Source: an uncultured Collinsella sp. (GTDB taxonomy: Bacteria > Actinomycetota > Coriobacteriia > Coriobacteriales > Coriobacteriaceae). Taken from it: a DNA stretch of 53,217 bases. The notes beneath the pieces were generated by a model. The model was given only the letters and a program-made list of their open reading frames with translations, was not told where the DNA came from and searched no databases. How positions within the stretch are numbered: the first letter of the stretch is position 1; each line of letters opens with the position of its first letter. Below are positions 50,675-53,217 of the stretch, one piece after another. A program made the position numbers and the translations under genes. Where the stretch lies: contig CAJLRE010000007.1 in the NCBI GenBank assembly GCA_905208975.1, forward strand, positions 1-53,217, read 5' to 3'.

Positions 50675-51313
50675 ATGGGTTTCATCAATTTTATCGCCGA
50701 GCTGCTTAAGGATCCGCGCACCGCGATCGCCAGCTGGATCGCCGCCGGCCCGCTTATGGCCTACGGCTGCGTGTTCCTGATCATCTTTATCGAGACGGGT
50801 GTGGTGTTCTTCCCGTTCCTTCCCGGCGATTCGCTGCTGTTCGCCTCGGGCTTCTTTGCTCACAACGGCGGCTTTAACATCGTGGCGCTTCTGGCCACCG
50901 CATGGGCCGCGGCCATCCTGGGCGATCAGTGCAACTTTATGATCGGTCACTTCTTTGGCAAAAAGATCATCGCTTCGGGCAAGGTCAAGGCCATGACGCC
51001 CGAGCGCATTAAAAAGTCTGAGGACTTCTTGGACAAGTGGGGCCACCTGGCCATCTTCTTGGGTCGCTTCTTCCCATTTATCCGCACCTTTGTGCCCTTT
51101 ATCGCCGGCATGGGCGGCATGCACTGGCGCAACTTTGTCATCTTTAACGTGCTGGGCGGCATTACCTGGTCGACGGTCTTCACGCTGCTGGGCTACTTCT
51201 TTGGCGGTATTCCCTTTGTGCAGGAGCACTTTGAGCTGCTGATTATCGGCATCGTCGCCGTGTCGATCATTCCGACCGTGGTCGGCTTGGTTAAGGCTAA
51301 GCTGGGCAAATAG
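50675..51313 (+). CDS. DedA-family membrane protein
   Basis: A 212-residue member of the DedA/SNARE-associated (VTT) family, which act as lipid flippases such as undecaprenyl-phosphate or phosphatidylethanolamine translocases. Visible motifs are VVFFPFLPGDSLLFASGFFA and FLGRFFPFIRTFVPFIAGMG, the second holding the conserved F-x-R-x(3)-P-x-R pattern. About five hydrophobic or re-entrant segments are present. TGAGAGG precedes the ATG at 50675. Confidence 0.93.
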   Translation: MGFINFIAELLKDPRTAIASWIAAGPLMAYGCVFLIIFIETGVVFFPFLPGDSLLFASGFFAHNGGFNIVALLATAWAAAILGDQCNFMIGHFFGKKIIASGKVKAMTPERIKKSEDFLDKWGHLAIFLGRFFPFIRTFVPFIAGMGGMHWRNFVIFNVLGGITWSTVFTLLGYFFGGIPFVQEHFELLIIGIVAVSIIPTVVGLVKAKLGK

Positions 51314-51349
51314 AGCGCCTAGCTCGAGCCGGCGCACAAATCGTGTCGT

Positions 51350-51387
51350 TGAGGCCCGTCACCGTTTACGGTGGCGGGCCTCTTTAG
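51350..51387 (+). terminator. Terminator of the dedA-like gene
   Basis: GAGGCCCGTCACC pairs with GGTGGCGGGCCTC around GTTTAC, followed by TTTAG. Confidence 0.85.
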
Positions 51388-51611
51388 TTTCGGTCAAATG
51401 AAAATACTTTAGTTAGTTAAAGAAAAACGTTTTATCCGACGCGTGTGCGGAGTACAATCTCGTGCATGCGAATCGACGTGCCATCGGCTTTGATGCTGTT
51501 CGCGTGTCCCGTCCGGCTCTACGCTCCGGGCGTGCGACGTTGCGACGCGGTCGGCCTCGGTCCTTGCGTGCGGGTTCGCGAGTTTGCAACTGTGTATGTA
51601 AGGAGCGACAT

Positions 51612-52664
51612 ATGACTGTCGAGAAGAAGGATATCGATTGGGGTAGCCTCGGCTTTGGCTACATGAAGACCGATTACAGCTACGAGGCTCATTGGAAGGA
51701 TGGCGAGTGGGACGAGGGCGGCCTGACCACCGACCACACCCTGCATGTCTCCGAGTGCGGCGGCATCTTCCATTACTGTCAGGAGGTCTTTGAGGGCCTG
51801 AAGGCCTACACCGCCGAGGACGGCAGCATCGTCTGCTTCCGTCCCGATATGAACGCCGAGCGCATGTATAACTCTGCCCAGCGCCTCGAGATGCCCCCGT
51901 TCCCCAAGGACAAGTTCGTTGAGGCCGTCAAGCAGGTCGTTTCTGCCAACGCCGCCTGGGTTCCGCCCTTCGGTTCCGGCGCGACCCTGTACGTGCGTCC
52001 GTTTATGATCGGCTCCGGTGACGTGATCGGCGTGGCTCCCGCTCCTGAGTACACGTTCCGCATTCTCGTGACCCCGGTCGGTCCGTACTTTAAGGGTGGC
52101 CTCAAGCCCGTCAAGCTGCGCGTTTCCGAGTATGACCGCGCTGCACCGCACGGCACCGGTAACATCAAGGCCGGCCTGAACTACGCCATGTCCCTCAAGC
52201 CCACGATGGAGGCCCATCGCGAGGGCTATGCCGAGAACCTGTATCTCGACTCTGAGTCCCGCACCTATGTCGAGGAGACCGGCGGCGCGAACGTTCTGTT
52301 CGTGAAGGAGGACGGCACCCTCGTCGTTCCTCAGTCGCACACCGACTCCATCCTGCCCTCCATCACCCGTCGCTCGCTCGTTCAGGTTGCCGAGGATTTG
52401 GGCATGACCGTCGACCAGCGTCCCGTCGAGTGGGCTGAGGTCAAGGCCGGTACCTTTGTCGAGTGCGGCCTGTGCGGCACCGCTGCCGTCATCTCTCCGG
52501 TTGGCGAGATCGACAACAAGGTTTACGGCGCCGACGAGACCGTGACCTTCCCGGCTGGCTACACCGAGATCGGCCCTGTGATGAAGAAGCTCCGCGAGAC
52601 CCTGACGGGCATTCAGTCTGGTGCTGTCGAGGATAAGCACAACTGGGTTTACACCGTCGCGTAA
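51612..52664 (+). CDS. ilvE: Branched-chain amino-acid aminotransferase
   Basis: A 350-residue fold-type IV PLP enzyme that interconverts Leu, Ile and Val with their 2-oxo acids. The PLP lysine is K186 in GTGNIKAGLNYA. Other family motifs are FEGLKAYTAEDG, YVRPFMIGSGD, VEETGGANVLFV and ECGLCGTAAVISPVG. TAAGGAGCGAC precedes the ATG; the upstream in-frame stretch from 51462 is Arg-rich and unlike the family. The 298-base gap before it shows TACAAT at 51453 as a possible -10 box but no clear leader structure. Confidence 0.95.
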   Translation: MTVEKKDIDWGSLGFGYMKTDYSYEAHWKDGEWDEGGLTTDHTLHVSECGGIFHYCQEVFEGLKAYTAEDGSIVCFRPDMNAERMYNSAQRLEMPPFPKDKFVEAVKQVVSANAAWVPPFGSGATLYVRPFMIGSGDVIGVAPAPEYTFRILVTPVGPYFKGGLKPVKLRVSEYDRAAPHGTGNIKAGLNYAMSLKPTMEAHREGYAENLYLDSESRTYVEETGGANVLFVKEDGTLVVPQSHTDSILPSITRRSLVQVAEDLGMTVDQRPVEWAEVKAGTFVECGLCGTAAVISPVGEIDNKVYGADETVTFPAGYTEIGPVMKKLRETLTGIQSGAVEDKHNWVYTVA

Positions 52665-52689
52665 GCTGTCTTAGCTGTCCGGCCCGAGG

Positions 52690-52796
52690 GCGGCCTTCCT
52701 TTCCGGCGCGTCCTCGGACATGAAAGAACCTCCGCTGCGCACTTCGTGCGGCGGAGGTTCTTTCGTCCTGCGGAGTGCGCCGGAAAGGAAGGCCGC
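52690..52796. repeat. Large nested palindrome with inner terminator
   Basis: Outer arms of 20 bases (52690-52709 and 52777-52796) are perfect reverse complements: GCGGCCTTCC...GGCGC and GCGCC...GGAAGGCCGC. An inner stem GAAAGAACCTCCGC / GCGGAGGTTCTTTC (52722-52735 and 52751-52764) with a further CGCAC/GTGCG tip lies between them. The inner hairpin could end ilvE transcription. Confidence 0.85.
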
Positions 52797-52835
52797 GCTT
52801 TTGTTTTGGTTCGCGCCATGTGGGGGTGGTGGCGA

Positions 52836-53038
52836 CGTGCATTTTTGCGAGTATTCTGCAATCGAAGGCCCCTGCATACCGACCTCGGGCAAAAATCGGG
52901 ATTTCTCGATGTTTTCTACGAATGATGGGCGGGGTTATGGGCTGACAGCGTTTTGATTTGCAGGGACATTCGCGGTCTTTGGCATTTATCGTAGCGTCCG
53001 AAGCCCTTGGTTATGTTGAATACTCCTAAAAATGCACG
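52836..53038. mobile_element. MITE-like element with 21-base inverted repeats
   Basis: The ends CGTGCATTTTTGCGAGTATTC (first copy, 52836-52856) and its inverted match at 53018-53038 differ at two positions. The 203-base body has no clear gene. Together with the large palindrome it fills the 479-base gap after ilvE. No transposase is visible. Confidence 0.55.
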
Positions 53039-53068
53039 GCGCTTAGAGGGGGACCTTCGCGAAAAAGG

Positions 53069-53108
53069 AAACCGCCCCGTCGAAGTATGCATTCGACGGG
53101 GCGGTTTA
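53069..53108 (-). terminator. Terminator of the gene running off the right edge
   Basis: AAACCGCCCCGTCGAA and TTCGACGGGGCGGTTT pair around GTATGCA, with A and T runs on both sides. Confidence 0.88.
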
Positions 53109-53143
53109 TACATTTGGACGATTAAGGATGCGCTGTCAAACTA

Positions 53144-53217
53144 CTAGAACTTGACGGTCGGTGCCTGGCGGGCTGCTTCGGCGGCCTCGAAGCCCTGGCG
53201 CTCCTTAAACTGGAAGA
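53144..53217 (-). CDS. C-terminal fragment of an unidentified protein
   Basis: Read on the minus strand, the frame ends ...GFEAAEAARQAPTVKF-stop, followed by a strong terminator at the expected distance. Only about 24 residues are inside the window, so the family cannot be named. Confidence 0.55.
   Translation of the reverse strand, partial: FQFKERQGFEAAEAARQAPTVKF

Noticed and set aside
44780..51440. Shared AAACGTTTTATCC string before the small protein gene (near 44787) and before ilvE (near 51426)
   Set aside because: Only one 13-base match with no dyad and different distances to the starts; could be chance.
1..53217. CRISPR arrays, tRNA or rRNA genes, prophage or complete insertion sequences
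   Set aside because: No regular spaced repeats, tRNA-like T-loop sequences, phage structural genes or transposase genes were seen on reading both strands.

Overview
The window is about 53 kb of GC-rich bacterial chromosome with short intergenic gaps. Gene content suggests a gut actinobacterium of the class Coriobacteriia, most likely Collinsella or a close relative. This rests on the tilS-hpt-ftsH order, the PTS and BglG-type sugar loci, and the coding style; it is inference, since no rRNA gene or database comparison is available. No tRNA, rRNA, CRISPR array, prophage or complete insertion sequence was seen.

Layout. Positions 1-10.4 kb are mostly housekeeping: an Hsp20 chaperone, a WalJ-like metallo-hydrolase, tilS-hpt-ftsH, an aminotransferase, a PHP hydrolase and an rRNA uracil methyltransferase. 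An amino-acid ABC importer follows at 10.6-13.2 kb. Its binding protein has a Tat-type lipoprotein signal, and two structured intergenic repeats separate it from the permease. Next come an EF-G-like GTPase with altered G motifs (13.5-15.6 kb) and a secreted nuclease whose Shine-Dalgarno site lies inside a hairpin (15.7-16.7 kb).

From 16.8 to 37.8 kb lies an accessory sugar region. It holds two near-identical HAD phosphatases, a decayed lacI fragment, a BglG antiterminator with a PTS permease and a Nif3-like protein, and larE. It then holds an L-rhamnose catabolic operon: a rhamnulokinase gene broken by an in-frame stop, rhamnulose-1-P aldolase, and a FucI/AraA-fold isomerase. A second operon encodes a PTS permease, a GH78 alpha-L-rhamnosidase, an Fe-S/FMN ene-reductase-like enzyme and a second antiterminator. 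An AAA/DUF4143 ATPase and a LacI repressor close the region. Palindromes close to TGAAACGTTTCA lie upstream of rhaB (two), of the rhamnosidase operon (one, over the -35 box) and of lacI itself (one). This points to a local LacI regulon, with a LicT-type RAT/terminator switch as a second layer on the rhamnosidase operon.

From 38 to 53 kb are glmS, a GntR regulator divergent from a YeiH-type exporter, a degenerate enhancer-binding-protein-like regulator, a nitroreductase, a MarR regulator with a heterodimeric ABC exporter, a serine acetyltransferase, a DedA protein and ilvE. The right end holds a large nested palindrome and a MITE-like inverted-repeat element.

The most unusual feature is a set of nine intergenic hairpins. 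Their stems fall into five unrelated sequence types, yet they share a GGGACAG-like core (GGGACGG in one, GGGCCAG in another), usually in the loop. They look like a family of non-autonomous or REP-like elements; no transposase for them is present here.
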